A stretch of 64,000 bases of DNA from Klebsiella oxytoca (GTDB lineage: Bacteria > Pseudomonadota > Gammaproteobacteria > Enterobacterales > Enterobacteriaceae). The translations under genes were made by a program, and so were the position numbers. The stretch lies in assembly GCF_009707385.1 (NCBI RefSeq), contig NZ_CP046115.1, positions 558,001 through 622,000 on the forward strand. The letters are read 5' to 3'. The notes beneath the pieces are model-generated. The model did not search any database, had not been told where the DNA came from, and worked only from the letters and a program-made list of their open reading frames with translations. Shown here piece by piece: positions 34,638 to 47,794 of the stretch; position 1 is the stretch's first letter; every line of letters starts with the position of its first letter.

Positions 34638-35834
34638 ATGAGCGTGATTTCCGGTCAGCAACAAAGTTATAGCCGACATTTAGTTTTTCATGGCCAGGTC
34701 TGGCCCTTCTTTACTATTTGTTTGGTTAATGTCATTTTATCTATTATTACTCTTGGAATATTTATTCCCTGGGCCTGGGTGCGCAGTCGCCGCTATCTTT
34801 GTGAAAATATGGAGTTAAATGGCATCCGTTTTGGCTACCATGGTCGCGGTATTACGATTTTACTCAGCTGGGTGCTGATATTTGTTGTATTGGTTTTGCT
34901 CAGCTTAGCGTTAGCTATATTTTATCCCGGAAGCGAGGGGCTGGAGATGCTACTTTTCCTCATCCTGCTACCTGTAATGATAACAAAGGGGTTAAGCTAT
35001 CATGCGGTGATGACCTCTTTTGGTAAAATTCGTTTTGGCTTTCAGTGTCACCCGCTTCGCGCATGGTGGGTGATGCTCGGTATGCCGGTGCTGATATACG
35101 TGTTAATGGCGGTCTTGTTATCCATGTCAGGAAGATATCTTGGTTTCTACTATGGAATAACCAGTATGATACTGAGTGTCGTTTTTCTGACTTTACTGAT
35201 GCTGCTGATTATTGGTATTACCAACGGGGTCGTTTACAGCCATTGGCTCGAACTTATCGGAAAGGGTGCCACTTTTGGCAAAAATAAATTTAATATCCAT
35301 ATCAGTACTAAACGTTGCGTGATTATATTTTTATGGGCCACAGCTATTTTATTGCCGTTTATTATTCTTTTTATCGTTTTCTTACTTTCAGTATTCACGC
35401 AGATGATTACCGGCTGTATGTTCGGCATGTGTAATGAAAGCACGGCGCTGCTGATGGCATTGCAGCACCTTGGCTCGGTAGTGGGCGGATATATTTTCCT
35501 CGCTATTGGTATCGTGATATCTATGGCGTATGTCTGGGCGGCGCTGCGTAATCATGCGTTGAATAATCTGCAGCTGGGAGACCGCGTTCATTTTCGTTCG
35601 ACTCTGACGTTTTCCGCTCTTGCTCCGCGTTTATTAGGCCTGACTTTCCTCTCTCCCCTCACTCTGGGGCTGGCTTATCCCTGGTTAAAAATTAATTTAC
35701 TGCGCTATATTGCCGCCAACACCGCGGTGGTCGGCGAGCTGGATTCTCTCGATCTGGAGCCGGAAACCGCGCCTCAGCCTGCGGCATCAGGCAAACTGTG
35801 CAGCGGGTTTTTCCCCATGCTGCCGTTCCTGTAA
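34638..35834 (+). CDS. yjgN: DUF898 inner-membrane protein YjgN
   Basis: A 398-residue protein with about eight hydrophobic segments (first at 23-45), beginning MSVISGQQQSYSRHLVFHGQ. It belongs to the DUF898 family of E. coli YjgN; function unknown. Base composition is more AT-rich than that of its neighbours, at least in the first two thirds. A hairpin terminator shared with valS follows. Confidence 0.88.
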   Translation: MSVISGQQQSYSRHLVFHGQVWPFFTICLVNVILSIITLGIFIPWAWVRSRRYLCENMELNGIRFGYHGRGITILLSWVLIFVVLVLLSLALAIFYPGSEGLEMLLFLILLPVMITKGLSYHAVMTSFGKIRFGFQCHPLRAWWVMLGMPVLIYVLMAVLLSMSGRYLGFYYGITSMILSVVFLTLLMLLIIGITNGVVYSHWLELIGKGATFGKNKFNIHISTKRCVIIFLWATAILLPFIILFIVFLLSVFTQMITGCMFGMCNESTALLMALQHLGSVVGGYIFLAIGIVISMAYVWAALRNHALNNLQLGDRVHFRSTLTFSALAPRLLGLTFLSPLTLGLAYPWLKINLLRYIAANTAVVGELDSLDLEPETAPQPAASGKLCSGFFPMLPFL

Positions 35835-35839
35835 TGCAA

Positions 35840-35863
35840 AAGGCCGGAGCAAGCTCCGGCCTT
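35840..35863. terminator. Terminator between yjgN and valS
   Basis: AAGGCCGGAGC-AA-GCTCCGGCCTT with perfect 11-bp arms, then AATTTTT on the + side. It serves yjgN and possibly also the convergent valS. Confidence 0.85.
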
Positions 35864-35882
35864 AATTTTTCGTTCAGGGGAA

Positions 35883-38738
35883 TTACAGCGCGGCGATAAT
35901 CGCCTGCTGCTCAATCAGTTTCGCTTTTGCTTCCGCGTAACCGTCCAGCTTTTCACGCTCTTTGGCGATCACCGCTTCCGGCGCGCGGGCCACAAAACCT
36001 TCGTTGGAGAGTTTGCTTTCAATGCGGTCAATCTCGCCTTCGATTTTTGTCACTTCTTTTGCCAGACGCGCCAGCTCATCTTCTTTGTTAATGAGGCCAG
36101 CCATCGGGATCAGCAGCTCAGCGCCGTCGATAATTTTGGTTACCGAGACCGGACCTTTATCATCGACAGGCAGCACGGTGATGCTTTCCAGGCGCGCCAG
36201 ATTGAGCAGGAAGCTGCGGTTGTCGTTAACACGACGCTCGGCATCTTTACTGCAGCCGCGCAGCAGCAGTTCCAGCGGTTTGCCCGGAGCGATGTTCATT
36301 TCCGCACGGATGTTACGTACGGCGACGATCGCCTGCTTCAGCCATTCGGTATCGGCCAGCGCCGCTTCATCAACCTGAGACGCATCGTACTGCGGGAACG
36401 GCTGCAGCATGATGGTATCGGCAGTGATACCGCAAATGACCTTCACGCGCTGCCAGATGGTCTCGGTGATGAACGGGATGATCGGATGCGCCAGGCGCAG
36501 CAGACCTTCCAGCACGGTCACCAGAGTATGGCGGGTGCCGCGCAGTTCAGACTCGGAACCGCCGTTCATTACCGGCTTGGTCAGTTCGAGGTACCAGTCG
36601 CAGAACTGGTTCCAGGTAAACTCATACAGAATGCCTGCGGCGATATCGAAGCGGAAACCGTCCAGCGCTTCGCGGTAGGCTTTGATGGTCTGGTTGAATT
36701 CCGCCAGGATCCAGCGGTCCGCCAGCGACAGGGTCATTTCGCCGCCGTTAAAGCCGCAATCCTGATCTTCGGTATTCATCAGCACAAAGCGGCTGGCGTT
36801 CCACAGCTTGTTACAGAAGTTACGGTAGCCTTCCAGGCGTTTCATGTCCCAGTTGATATCGCGGCCGGTGGAGGCCAGCGCCGCCAGGGTGAAGCGCAGG
36901 GCATCGGTACCGTGCGGTTCAATACCGTTCGGGAACTGTTTCTCGGTGCGTTTGGCGATTTTCTCCGCCAGCTGCGGCTGCATCATGTTGCCGGTACGTT
37001 TCTCCAGCAGCTCCGGCAGGGAGATGCCGTCAACCATATCCAGCGGGTCGATAACGTTGCCCTTCGATTTGGACATCTTCTGGCCTTCGTCATCGCGGAT
37101 CAGACCGGTCATATAGACGGTTTTAAACGGCACCTGCGGTTTGCCGTTTTCATCTTTGATGAAGTGCATGGTCATCATGATCATGCGGGCAATCCAGAAG
37201 AAGATGATGTCGAAACCGGAAACCATCACGCTGGTCGGGTGGAACTGGCGCAGGGCATCGGTGTTTTCCGGCCAGCCGAGTGTGGAGAACGTCCACAGCG
37301 CCGAGGAGAACCAGGTATCCAGCACGTCTTCGTCCTGGCGCAGCGCCACGTCGGCACCGAGGTTGTTTTCCTGACGCACTTCGTCTTCGGTGCGGCCTAC
37401 ATAGACGTTACCTTCGTTGTCGTACCATGCCGGGATACGGTGACCCCACCACAGCTGACGGGAAATACACCAGTCCTGAATATCGCGCATCCAGGAGAAG
37501 TACATGTTTTCGTACTGCTTCGGCACGAACTGAATGTCGCCGTTTTCAACCGCTTCAACCGCCGGTTTAGCCAGCACGTCGGCACGAACGTACCACTGAT
37601 CGGTCAGCATCGGTTCAATAACCACGCCGCCGCGGTCGCCGTAAGGAACGGTCAGATCGTGCGGTTTAATCTCATCCAGCAGGCCCAGCGCGTCGATAGC
37701 GGCAACTACCGCTTTACGCGCGGCAAAGCGTTCCAGATTCTGGAACTCAGCTGGAATAACGTTTGAGTAGACGTCGGACTCGTTGCCTTTGGTGTCATAA
37801 ACTTCCGCGGTTTCGCGGATATCGCCGTCAAAGGTCAGGATATTGATCATCGGCAGAGCATGACGCTTACCGACTTCATAGTCGTTGAAGTCGTGCGCCG
37901 GGGTGATCTTCACGCAGCCGGTGCCCTTCTCCATATCGGCGTGTTCATCGCCAACGATTGGAATACGGCGGTCAACCAGCGGCAGAATCACAAATTTGCC
38001 GATAAGGTCTTTATAGCGCGGATCTTCCGGGTTAACGGCCACGCCGGTATCGCCCAGCACGGTTTCCGGACGGGTGGTGGCGACCACCAGATAGTCTTTG
38101 CCGTCAGCGGTTTTCGCGCCGTCGGCCAGCGGATAGCGGATATGCCACATGGAGCCTTTCGACTCGCGGTTTTCCACTTCCAGATCCGAGATGGCGGTGC
38201 GCAGTTTCGGGTCCCAGTTGACCAGGCGCTTGCCGCGGTAGATCAGATCTTCTTTGTACAGGCGGACAAAGACTTCTTTTACGGCGTTGGACAGGCCTTC
38301 ATCCATGGTGAAGCGCTCGCGCTCCCAGTCCACGGAGTTGCCCAGGCGGCGCATCTGACGGGTAATGGTGCCGCCGGATTCCGCCTTCCACTGCCAGATT
38401 TTATCGATAAAGGCGTCGCGACCGTAGTCGTGGCGGGTTTTACCTTCTTCGGCGGCAATCTTACGCTCAACCACCATCTGGGTAGCAATACCCGCGTGGT
38501 CGGTACCGGCCTGCCACAGGGTGTTTTTACCCTGCATGCGCTGGTAACGAATCATGGTATCCATGATGGTTTGCTGGAAGGCATGACCCATATGCAAACT
38601 GCCGGTGACGTTCGGCGGCGGGATCATGATGCAGAAGGACTCTTTGCTTTCGTCGCCGTTAGGCTTGAAATAGCCCTGCTTTTCCCAGTGCTCGTAAAGC
38701 GGCTGTTCGATATCTTGGGGGTTGTATGTCTTTTCCAT
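35883..38738 (-). CDS. valS: Valyl-tRNA synthetase
   Basis: A 951-residue class Ia aminoacyl-tRNA synthetase charging tRNA-Val and editing threonine mischarging. HIGH-type motif [12 protein letters not shown] (about residues 42-53) and KMSKSKGN (about 554-561) are both present, and a C-terminal coiled coil ([21 protein letters not shown]...) starts near residue 880. Its start overlaps the holC stop by one base, so the two are translationally coupled. Confidence 0.98.
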   Translation of the reverse strand: MEKTYNPQDIEQPLYEHWEKQGYFKPNGDESKESFCIMIPPPNVTGSLHMGHAFQQTIMDTMIRYQRMQGKNTLWQAGTDHAGIATQMVVERKIAAEEGKTRHDYGRDAFIDKIWQWKAESGGTITRQMRRLGNSVDWERERFTMDEGLSNAVKEVFVRLYKEDLIYRGKRLVNWDPKLRTAISDLEVENRESKGSMWHIRYPLADGAKTADGKDYLVVATTRPETVLGDTGVAVNPEDPRYKDLIGKFVILPLVDRRIPIVGDEHADMEKGTGCVKITPAHDFNDYEVGKRHALPMINILTFDGDIRETAEVYDTKGNESDVYSNVIPAEFQNLERFAARKAVVAAIDALGLLDEIKPHDLTVPYGDRGGVVIEPMLTDQWYVRADVLAKPAVEAVENGDIQFVPKQYENMYFSWMRDIQDWCISRQLWWGHRIPAWYDNEGNVYVGRTEDEVRQENNLGADVALRQDEDVLDTWFSSALWTFSTLGWPENTDALRQFHPTSVMVSGFDIIFFWIARMIMMTMHFIKDENGKPQVPFKTVYMTGLIRDDEGQKMSKSKGNVIDPLDMVDGISLPELLEKRTGNMMQPQLAEKIAKRTEKQFPNGIEPHGTDALRFTLAALASTGRDINWDMKRLEGYRNFCNKLWNASRFVLMNTEDQDCGFNGGEMTLSLADRWILAEFNQTIKAYREALDGFRFDIAAGILYEFTWNQFCDWYLELTKPVMNGGSESELRGTRHTLVTVLEGLLRLAHPIIPFITETIWQRVKVICGITADTIMLQPFPQYDASQVDEAALADTEWLKQAIVAVRNIRAEMNIAPGKPLELLLRGCSKDAERRVNDNRSFLLNLARLESITVLPVDDKGPVSVTKIIDGAELLIPMAGLINKEDELARLAKEVTKIEGEIDRIESKLSNEGFVARAPEAVIAKEREKLDGYAEAKAKLIEQQAIIAAL

Positions 38739-39181
38739 TATTTCCAGGTTGCCGTGTTCAGGTTGAAACCAGCCATGCGGTACGCTTTATAGCGTTCGCG
38801 CGCCAGTTGTTTCAAAGAATCTTCATAAGGGACGAAGTCTATCACTTCTGTGAAAGCGGTGGCAAAATCTGCAAAGTTTAGCCGCAGGCTAATCAGAATA
38901 TCCCGCGGGCTGCTGTTGCGCTTCTGCGGCCAGGCAACTTCCACCGGCGCGCCGCCGCGTGGGCCTTCCCCCGCCAGATTATGCGGGACGAAACTTTCCG
39001 CTGGCCTTGCCCACAGCGCTTCGTCCAGACGAATCGCCTGCTGCTCATCTTCGCAGGCGATGAGCACTCGCTTGCCGCTGCGCCAACGTTCTGCGGCAAT
39101 GTCACACACCAGCTGTTCAACGGCGCTTAAGCCGTCTTGTTGCGTATCATTGTCCAGAAGATAAAAGGTCGCATTTTTCAT
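38738..39181 (-). CDS. holC: DNA polymerase III chi subunit
   Basis: A 147-residue protein beginning [18 protein letters not shown] and ending NLNTATWK. Chi, with psi (HolD), links the clamp loader to single-stranded-DNA-binding protein. It matches E. coli HolC. It lies between pepA and valS on the same strand, with one-base overlap to valS and an ERIC element upstream. Confidence 0.96.
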   Translation of the reverse strand: MKNATFYLLDNDTQQDGLSAVEQLVCDIAAERWRSGKRVLIACEDEQQAIRLDEALWARPAESFVPHNLAGEGPRGGAPVEVAWPQKRNSSPRDILISLRLNFADFATAFTEVIDFVPYEDSLKQLARERYKAYRMAGFNLNTATWK

Positions 39182-39184
39182 ATC

Positions 39185-39311
39185 TACACCCGTCGTCTTT
39201 CAAGTTGCCTCTTTGTTGGCTGCCTTCGCGCACCCCAGTCACATAGTAAACTATGCTCCTGGGGATTTGCTCAGTTGCCGCCGCGATGCAACTCGAAATC
39301 CATAGGGTATA
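39185..39311. repeat. ERIC element between pepA and holC
   Basis: A 127-bp full-size ERIC: CACCCCAGTCACATAGTAAA and CTATGCTCCTGGGGATTTGC form the centre, ending ATAGGGTATA. Confidence 0.9.
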
Positions 39312-39375
39312 GAATTCTTATTGCCCGAGCTTGCAGGCCAGACCCGGCGTTTTCGTCGCCATTCGGTAAACAAAC

Positions 39376-41277
<1,902 letters not shown>

Positions 41278-42375
41278 GTGATAATCATAAGATATCTGGT
41301 TCGTGAGACGCTGAAAAGCCAGTTGGCGATCCTATTCATCCTGTTACTCATTTTCTTTTGTCAGAAACTGGTCAGGATCCTCGGCGCCGCGGTAGATGGC
41401 GATATCCCGACGAATCTGGTGCTCTCGCTGTTAGGGCTGGGCGTACCGGAAATGGCGCAGCTTATTCTGCCCCTGAGTTTATTCCTCGGGCTGCTGATGA
41501 CGTTGGGCAAACTGTATACCGAAAGTGAAATCACGGTGATGCACGCCTGCGGCCTGAGCAAGGCCGTACTGGTGAAAGCCGCCATGATCCTCGCGCTATT
41601 TACCGGCATTGTCGCGGCGGTCAACGTGATGTGGGCCGGACCCTGGTCGTCCCGTCACCAGGATGAAGTGCTGGCGGAGGCGAAAGCGAACCCCGGTATG
41701 GCCGCTCTGGCCCAGGGGCAGTTCCAGCAGGCCAGCGATGGCAGCGCGGTGTTGTTTATTGAGAACGTCAACGGAAACCGTTTCAGCGATGTCTTTCTTG
41801 CTCAACTTCGGCCAAGAGGCAACGCGCGTCCTTCGGTCGTGGTAGCCGATACCGGCGAGCTCTCGCTGCGTAAAGACGGTTCGCAGGTGGTGACCATGAA
41901 TCAGGGCACTCGCTTTGAAGGCACCGCGATGCTGCGCGATTTCCGCATTACCGATTTTAAAAACTATCAGGCGATAGTGGGCCATCAGGCTGTGGCATCC
42001 GATCCAAACGATACCGAGCAGATGGATATGCGTACCCTGTGGCGTACCGATACCGATCGCGCCCGGGCGGAGCTGCACTGGCGCTTCACGCTGGTAGCAA
42101 CGGTGTTCATTATGGCGCTGATGGTGGTGCCGCTTAGCGTGGTTAACCCGCGTCAGGGCCGCGTGCTGTCGATGTTACCGGCGATGCTGCTCTATCTGGT
42201 GTTCTTCCTGCTGCAAACGTCGATTAAATCGAGCGGCGGTAAAGGCAAAATGGATCCGATGATCTGGATGTGGGCGGTGAACCTGCTCTATTTCGCGTTG
42301 GCCGTGCTGTTGAACCTGTGGGATACGGTGCCAATGCGCCGCTTCCGTGCTCGTTTTACTAAAGGAGCGGTGTAA
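41278..42375 (+). CDS. lptF: LPS export ABC transporter permease LptF
   Basis: A 365-residue inner-membrane subunit of LptB2FGC, which extracts lipopolysaccharide for export to the outer membrane. It begins (GTG start) MIIIRYLVRETLKSQLAIL. Membrane helices lie at the N-terminus and at the C-terminus, with a periplasmic beta-jellyroll domain between about 125 and 265. The GTG start agrees with the E. coli gene. It overlaps lptG (TAATG, 42373-42377). Confidence 0.97.
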   Translation: MIIIRYLVRETLKSQLAILFILLLIFFCQKLVRILGAAVDGDIPTNLVLSLLGLGVPEMAQLILPLSLFLGLLMTLGKLYTESEITVMHACGLSKAVLVKAAMILALFTGIVAAVNVMWAGPWSSRHQDEVLAEAKANPGMAALAQGQFQQASDGSAVLFIENVNGNRFSDVFLAQLRPRGNARPSVVVADTGELSLRKDGSQVVTMNQGTRFEGTAMLRDFRITDFKNYQAIVGHQAVASDPNDTEQMDMRTLWRTDTDRARAELHWRFTLVATVFIMALMVVPLSVVNPRQGRVLSMLPAMLLYLVFFLLQTSIKSSGGKGKMDPMIWMWAVNLLYFALAVLLNLWDTVPMRRFRARFTKGAV

Positions 42376-43457
42376 TGCAGGCGTTTGGCGTACTTGATCG
42401 TTATATCGGTAAGACGATTTTCAACACCATCATGATGACGCTGTTCATGCTGGTTTCTCTCTCGGGCATCATTAAGTTTGTCGACCAGCTGAAAAAAGCC
42501 GGACAGGGCAATTATGATGCGCTGGGCGCTGGAATCTACACCATTCTCAGCGTGCCGAAAGATATCCAGATCTTCTTCCCGATGGCGGCGCTGCTCGGCG
42601 CGCTGCTGGGGCTGGGGATGCTGGCGCAGCGTAGCGAGCTGGTGGTGATGCAGGCTTCCGGTTTTACCCGCCTGCAGGTGGCGCTGTCGGTGATGAAAAC
42701 CGCCATTCCCCTGGTACTGCTGACGATGGCGATAGGCGAATGGGTCGCCCCGCAGGGCGAGCAGATGGCGCGTAACTATCGTGCTCAGCAGATGTACGGC
42801 GGTTCGCTGTTGTCAACACAGCAGGGGTTATGGGCGAAAGACGGCCATAGCTTTGTTTATATCGAGCGGGTAAAAGGCAGCGATGAGCTGGGCGGCGTGA
42901 GCATCTACGCGTTTAATGACCAGCGCCGCCTGCAGTCGGTGCGCTATGCCGCCTCGGCTAAATTCGATACCGAGAATAAGCTCTGGCGGCTGTCGCAGGT
43001 GGATGAATCTGATCTTACCGACCCGAAACAGGTAACCGGTACGCAGACGGTTAGCGGGACCTGGAAGACCAACCTGACTCCGGATAAGCTTGGCGTGGTG
43101 GCCCTCGACCCGGACGCATTGTCGATCAGCGGTCTGCATAATTATGTGACCTATCTGAAGTCCAGCGGCCAGGATCCGGGCCGCTATCAGCTCAACATGT
43201 GGAGCAAAATTTTCCAGCCGCTGTCTGTGGCGGTGATGATGCTGATGGCGCTGTCGTTTATCTTTGGCCCGCTGCGCAGCGTACCGATGGGCGTCCGAGT
43301 GGTTACCGGGATAAGCTTCGGCTTCATCTTCTACGTGCTGGACCAGATTTTCGGCCCGCTCACCCTGGTGTACGGCATCCCGCCGATCATCGGCGCGCTG
43401 TTGCCGAGCGCCAGCTTCTTCTTGCTGAGCCTCTGGCTGATGATGCGCAAATCCTGA
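42375..43457 (+). CDS. lptG: LPS export ABC transporter permease LptG
   Basis: A 360-residue partner of LptF with the same layout: three helices at each end and a periplasmic domain in the middle (MQAFGVLDRYIGKTIF...). Translationally coupled to lptF by an overlapping stop/start. A strong terminator follows directly. Confidence 0.97.
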   Translation: MQAFGVLDRYIGKTIFNTIMMTLFMLVSLSGIIKFVDQLKKAGQGNYDALGAGIYTILSVPKDIQIFFPMAALLGALLGLGMLAQRSELVVMQASGFTRLQVALSVMKTAIPLVLLTMAIGEWVAPQGEQMARNYRAQQMYGGSLLSTQQGLWAKDGHSFVYIERVKGSDELGGVSIYAFNDQRRLQSVRYAASAKFDTENKLWRLSQVDESDLTDPKQVTGTQTVSGTWKTNLTPDKLGVVALDPDALSISGLHNYVTYLKSSGQDPGRYQLNMWSKIFQPLSVAVMMLMALSFIFGPLRSVPMGVRVVTGISFGFIFYVLDQIFGPLTLVYGIPPIIGALLPSASFFLLSLWLMMRKS

Positions 43458-43464
43458 CGCAACG

Positions 43465-43501
43465 CGCCCCCTTCCTGAAGTAAGAAAGGGGGCGTTTTTT
43501 T
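43465..43501 (+). terminator. Terminator of lptFG
   Basis: A GC-rich hairpin CGCCCCCTT...AAGGGGGCG followed by seven T residues. The T tract overlaps the stop codon of the convergent yjgR. Confidence 0.92.
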
Positions 43502-45002
43502 AGCGTTTCCGCCCGCCAAGTAAGCTTCCCAGCATTCCTCTGACTATCTGATTGGTGACCTGACGTACTGCGCTTTTTGCTGCCGTTTGCACAATGCCGT
43601 CGCGCTTACCGCCGCGCGGTCCTGTGGTACCAAACAGAATATCTTTTAACCCACCGAGTAAACCGTCGTCATCGCTATTTTGCTGGCCTTGCGCTGGCGG
43701 TGATTCCTGCTTATCAGTGGTGGCCTGGACGCCTCGTTGCAGCATTTCAAAAGCTGATTCGCGGTCGATGGCCTCTTCATATTTACCGTACAGCGCCGAG
43801 TGGTTGATCAGCCCGTTGCGTTCGTCGTCGGTGACCGGTCCCATGCGTGAGCAGGGGGCAATAACCATGGCTCGTTCTACGACTGATGGGCTGCCTTTTT
43901 CATCGAGAAAAGAGATAAGCGCTTCTCCGGTTCCCAGCTCCTGGATTGCCTGTTCGGTATTGAATGCTGGATTCGCACGCATGGTCTGCGCGGCAGTTTT
44001 TACCGCTTTCTGATCTTTCGGCGTGAAGGCGCGCAGGGCGTGCTGTACGCGATTACCCAGCTGGCCGAGTACCGCATCGGGGATGTCTGATGGGTTTTGC
44101 GAAACAAAATAAACGCCGACGGCCTTCGAGCGAATCAGTCGGATGACCTGCTCGATTTTATCCAGCAGCACCTGCGGAGCATCGTTAAACAGCAGATGTG
44201 CCTCGTCAAAGAAAAACACCAGTTTTGGTTTTTCCCGATCGCCGGATTCGGGCAGACGTTCGTAAAGCTCCGAGAGCATCCACAGCAGGCTGGCGGCATA
44301 CAGCTTCGGCATCTGGTAGAGCTTCTCGGCGCTAAGGATATTAATCACGCCTTTACCCTCAGCGTCGACGCGCATCCAGTCCTGAATATCGAGCATGGGT
44401 TCGCCAAAAAAGTGCTCTGCTCCCTGCTGTTCCAGGGTGAGCAATCCGCGCTGAATTGCCCCAACGGAGGCGCTGCTGATATTGCCGTACTGGTTCTGAA
44501 ACGCTTTGGCGTTGTCGCCAATATATTGGGTAATGGCGCGCAGGTCCTTAAAGTCGAGCAGCAGTAGCCCGCGGTCGTCGGCGATGCGGAAGATGATATT
44601 CAGCACCCCGGACTGTACCTCGTTGAGGTTGAGCAGGCGAGCCAGCAGCAGTGGCCCAAGATCGGAAACCGTGGCGCGAACCGGGTGGCCCTTTTCACCA
44701 AAAATATCCCATAGCACCACCGGATTAGCGTGCGGGAGCCAGTCCGTGACGCCGATTTTCTCCAGCCGCGCCTGCAGTTTTTCCGAGCTTTGGCCCGATT
44801 CAGCGATACCGGTAAGGTCGCCTTTCACATCGGCCATAAATACCGGAACGCCGATTTCCGAGAAAGACTCCGCCAGCTTCTGCAGGGTGACGGTTTTACC
44901 GGTCCCCGTAGCACCGGTAATTAATCCATGACGGTTGGCCATGGCGGGCAGTAAATACAGCTGTTTCTCCAGCGTGCGTGCAATCAGCAGAGGTGAACTC
45001 AT
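43500..45002 (-). CDS. yjgR: DUF853/HerA-like ATPase YjgR
   Basis: A 500-residue P-loop ATPase. Walker A is GATGTGKT (about residues 30-37) and Walker B is [12 protein letters not shown] (about 268-279). It belongs to the HerA/FtsK-like helicase superfamily and matches E. coli YjgR, whose function is not established. The C-terminal 70 residues are basic and glycine-rich ([29 protein letters not shown]). Convergent with lptG. Confidence 0.9.
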   Translation of the reverse strand: MSSPLLIARTLEKQLYLLPAMANRHGLITGATGTGKTVTLQKLAESFSEIGVPVFMADVKGDLTGIAESGQSSEKLQARLEKIGVTDWLPHANPVVLWDIFGEKGHPVRATVSDLGPLLLARLLNLNEVQSGVLNIIFRIADDRGLLLLDFKDLRAITQYIGDNAKAFQNQYGNISSASVGAIQRGLLTLEQQGAEHFFGEPMLDIQDWMRVDAEGKGVINILSAEKLYQMPKLYAASLLWMLSELYERLPESGDREKPKLVFFFDEAHLLFNDAPQVLLDKIEQVIRLIRSKAVGVYFVSQNPSDIPDAVLGQLGNRVQHALRAFTPKDQKAVKTAAQTMRANPAFNTEQAIQELGTGEALISFLDEKGSPSVVERAMVIAPCSRMGPVTDDERNGLINHSALYGKYEEAIDRESAFEMLQRGVQATTDKQESPPAQGQQNSDDDGLLGGLKDILFGTTGPRGGKRDGIVQTAAKSAVRQVTNQIVRGMLGSLLGGRKR

Positions 45003-45089
45003 AATCGATTTCTCCGTTTATCCTGCTGCGAGTATAGGCAACCTGATGGCAATAAGGAGGGAAATCACGCACGCCGTTGCTTTTTCACT

Positions 45090-45911
45090 TCAGGCGCAGC
45101 GGCGCTGAATTAAAGCGATGCTCTGCTCGATTTCGCGGCGGATATCGTCTTCGCTCCAGTTTGCCAGCTCCGGTGAGAAGGGCTCAAAGGCATACGCGCC
45201 CTGAAAGCCGCGCGCCTCCAGGTTTTTGACCTGCTCGCAGCTTTGTAGTCGGTCTTTCGCGGTCAGCATGATGCGCTCGTTGTCGGTAAGGGTATCGCGC
45301 GGACGAGGATCCTCTACGCCGGAAAGGTGCACCAGACCGATTTCGCCGACATCTACTTGAGTAAATTCCTGTTCCGCCTGTGGATAAAGATAGTGATGGA
45401 AGGTATCAATCAGCAGCTTAAACGGCACCCGCGCGTCGTGAATTAGCGTTTGCGCCTGCGCCGAGGAACGCAGCGAGCTTTGTGGGAAGCCTAGTGGTTC
45501 CACCAGTCCCTGGATGCCGTAGAAGGCAAATAACGGCGCCAGATCGCGCAGGGCGTTGAGGGTTTCGCTCGCCGGAACCTCGGTACCATCGTTTAGCGGA
45601 CACAGTACCAGCGATTTCGCGCCAATGGCTTGTGCTTCTTTTAGCAATGACTCCGTCAGGCTGCGCACCTCAGCGGTGCGGCGGTTGAAAGGATAGACCG
45701 CGTTAATAGTAAGAATCTCAATATGGTAGCGGTCAGCAAGTTCACGAACCTGCTGGTGACTCAGGTCATCGGTTACTTTTCCGCTGGGGAGGTCGTTACG
45801 TAGCTCAACTTTGTTAAGCCCAAGGCTGTTTACCAGCCGAAAGAAGGGCTCAATGCCGAGTGATGGAGCGATCTTGCGGTTGATGCAAAAACGTTGCGAT
45901 GCAATAGCCAT
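45090..45911 (-). CDS. iolI: Myo-inosose isomerase-like TIM-barrel protein
   Basis: A 273-residue sugar isomerase/endonuclease-IV-like TIM barrel. Metal-binding residues are likely in LVEPLGFP, LLIDTFHHYL, LVHLSGVED and YAFEPFSPE. In Bacillus and Salmonella, IolI interconverts 2-keto-myo-inositol and 1-keto-D-chiro-inositol. It is the first gene on the left of the iol cluster, divergent from iolA. Confidence 0.8.
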   Translation of the reverse strand: MAIASQRFCINRKIAPSLGIEPFFRLVNSLGLNKVELRNDLPSGKVTDDLSHQQVRELADRYHIEILTINAVYPFNRRTAEVRSLTESLLKEAQAIGAKSLVLCPLNDGTEVPASETLNALRDLAPLFAFYGIQGLVEPLGFPQSSLRSSAQAQTLIHDARVPFKLLIDTFHHYLYPQAEQEFTQVDVGEIGLVHLSGVEDPRPRDTLTDNERIMLTAKDRLQSCEQVKNLEARGFQGAYAFEPFSPELANWSEDDIRREIEQSIALIQRRCA

Positions 45912-46270
45912 TTTGACTCTCCTGAAACGTATAGAACGGGTTTGTTCGAATGCTTAATAGTCAAAACATTTATTCCAAAATTGGCAATGTATGAAATGGC
46001 GGATTTTTGAGCTTAATCGCAAAATATTTTCTGATGTACTTTTATTACCTTTAGCTTCATGAGCCGCTACAACTGTTCTCAGTTTCAGGCGTTTTAATTG
46101 TAGTACGACATTTTCTTACAAGGAATTGCGAGCATTGTCACCAAAATTGAATTTCATTAACCATCAATATTGAAATATTAATTTCATCTTACTACGGTTA
46201 CAGCACAGCAGATCCAGTAATGGGCCGTACTGCGTTGGCCCCCGAAACCCCATACATATGAGGCGAGAGC
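45912..46270. promoter_or_regulatory. iolI-iolA divergent promoter region
   Basis: A 359-bp AT-rich gap with no gene. It holds the palindromic TGAAAT-ATTA-ATTTCA (46171-46186) and similar half-sites at 45987-45992 and 46149-46155. The iolA ribosome binding site is GGCGAGAG. Confidence 0.6.
46171..46186. promoter_or_regulatory. Candidate IolR operator at iolA
   Basis: TGAAATATTAATTTCA: perfect 6-bp arms around a 4-bp centre, the best copy of the TGAA-N8-TTCA motif found at the iol promoters. Confidence 0.65.
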
Positions 46271-47776
46271 ATGACTATCACAGGAAACTTTATTGGCGGG
46301 CAAACCGTTACCAGCTGCAGCAATAATTCAATGCCGGTTTTCGACCCCGCGACGGGCAAAGTGGTCCGCGAAGTCACGTTATCGACCGCGCAGGAAGTAT
46401 CTGATGCGATTCAGGTTGCTCGCGATGCTTTCGAGAGCTGGTCTCGTACCACGCCGCTGCGCCGGGCCCGGGTGCTGTTCAATTTTAAAATGCTACTTGA
46501 GCAGCATGCGGAAGAACTGGCGGGAATTATCGTTAGTGAGCACGGTAAAGTATTCTCCGACGCGATGGGTGAACTAACGCGCGGCATGGAGGTAGTGGAG
46601 TTTGCCTGCGGTATTCCGCATCTTATTAAAGGAGAATTCTCATCGGATGTCGGTACCGGCGTTGACAGCTATTCATTGATGCAGCCTCTGGGAGTGGTGG
46701 CGGGAATTACGCCGTTCAATTTCCCGGCAATGGTTCCCATGTGGATGTTCCCTCTGGCGCTGGCCTGCGGCAATAGCTTTGTTCTCAAACCGCCAGCGTT
46801 GGCCCCTACAGCTGCGGTACGTATGGCCGAACTACTGAAAGAAGCGGGGCTGCCGGATGGTGTCTTTAACGTAGTGCATTGCAGCAATGAAGAAGCTGAG
46901 CAGCTCTACAGAGACCCGCGTATTGCAGCGGTAAGCTTTGTGGGTTCTTCCGGCGTGGCGGAACATATTTATAAAACCGCCAGCGCTTATGGCAAGCGGG
47001 TTCAGGCATTTGGCGCGGCAAAAAACCACGCTATTGTGATGCCGGATGCCGATCTGGACGCCACCGTAAATGCCATTATGGGCGGCGCGTTCGGCTCCGC
47101 GGGAGAGCGCTGCATGGCGCTGCCGGTGGTGGTCGCCGTGGGTGATGAAACTGCCGATAAACTGATTGCGCGTCTGAAGCCGCTGGTAGAATCCCTGAAA
47201 GTCGGGCCGGGCTGTATGCGTGGAAAAGAAGAGAATGAAATGGGGCCGGTCGTCTCCGACACTCATCAGAAAAAAGTGCTGGGTTACATTGATAAAGGCG
47301 CTGGCGAAGGAGCTACGTTGGTGGTTGATGGACGTAAGCTGCGGGTACCCGGGTTTGAAGAGGGTTACTACGTCGGCGGAACGCTGTTCGATAACGTGAC
47401 GCCGGAGATGACTATCTGGCGGGAAGAGATTTTTGGCCCGGTTCTGGGGATTGTCCGCGTGGCGGATTACCACAGCGCGCTGGAACTGGTTAACAGTCAT
47501 GAGTTCGGCAACGGCAGCGCCATCTTTACCAGCAACGGCCACGCCGCGCGTGAATTTGTACATGATGTTCAGGCCGGAATGGTCGGGGTGAACGTACCGG
47601 TACCCGTTCCAATGGCCTTCCATAGCTTTGGCGGCTGGAAACGCTCCGTATTTGGCGCACTGAACGTGCACGGCCCGGATGGGGTACGTTTCTATACTCG
47701 TATGAAAACCGCCACCGTCCGTTGGCCGCAGGGTCAGCAAACCGTATCTGAATTCAGCATGCCGACGTTAGGCTAA
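46271..47776 (+). CDS. iolA: CoA-acylating methylmalonate-semialdehyde dehydrogenase (iol cluster copy)
   Basis: A 501-residue enzyme converting malonate semialdehyde to acetyl-CoA and CO2, the last step of inositol catabolism. It contains PFNFPAMVPMWMFP, the NAD-binding VSFVGSSGVAEHIY, and the catalytic Cys in AGERCMALPV. It differs from the paralogue at 1-1079 from the first residues onward. It precedes iolB by 18 bp in one operon. Confidence 0.95.
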   Translation: MTITGNFIGGQTVTSCSNNSMPVFDPATGKVVREVTLSTAQEVSDAIQVARDAFESWSRTTPLRRARVLFNFKMLLEQHAEELAGIIVSEHGKVFSDAMGELTRGMEVVEFACGIPHLIKGEFSSDVGTGVDSYSLMQPLGVVAGITPFNFPAMVPMWMFPLALACGNSFVLKPPALAPTAAVRMAELLKEAGLPDGVFNVVHCSNEEAEQLYRDPRIAAVSFVGSSGVAEHIYKTASAYGKRVQAFGAAKNHAIVMPDADLDATVNAIMGGAFGSAGERCMALPVVVAVGDETADKLIARLKPLVESLKVGPGCMRGKEENEMGPVVSDTHQKKVLGYIDKGAGEGATLVVDGRKLRVPGFEEGYYVGGTLFDNVTPEMTIWREEIFGPVLGIVRVADYHSALELVNSHEFGNGSAIFTSNGHAAREFVHDVQAGMVGVNVPVPVPMAFHSFGGWKRSVFGALNVHGPDGVRFYTRMKTATVRWPQGQQTVSEFSMPTLG

Positions 47777-47794
47777 TCGGCGAAGGAGAACGCC

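Noticed and set aside
36486..37766. 426-codon ORF on the + strand
   Set aside because: Lies wholly antisense to valS, whose motifs are complete; composition is that of a shadow frame.
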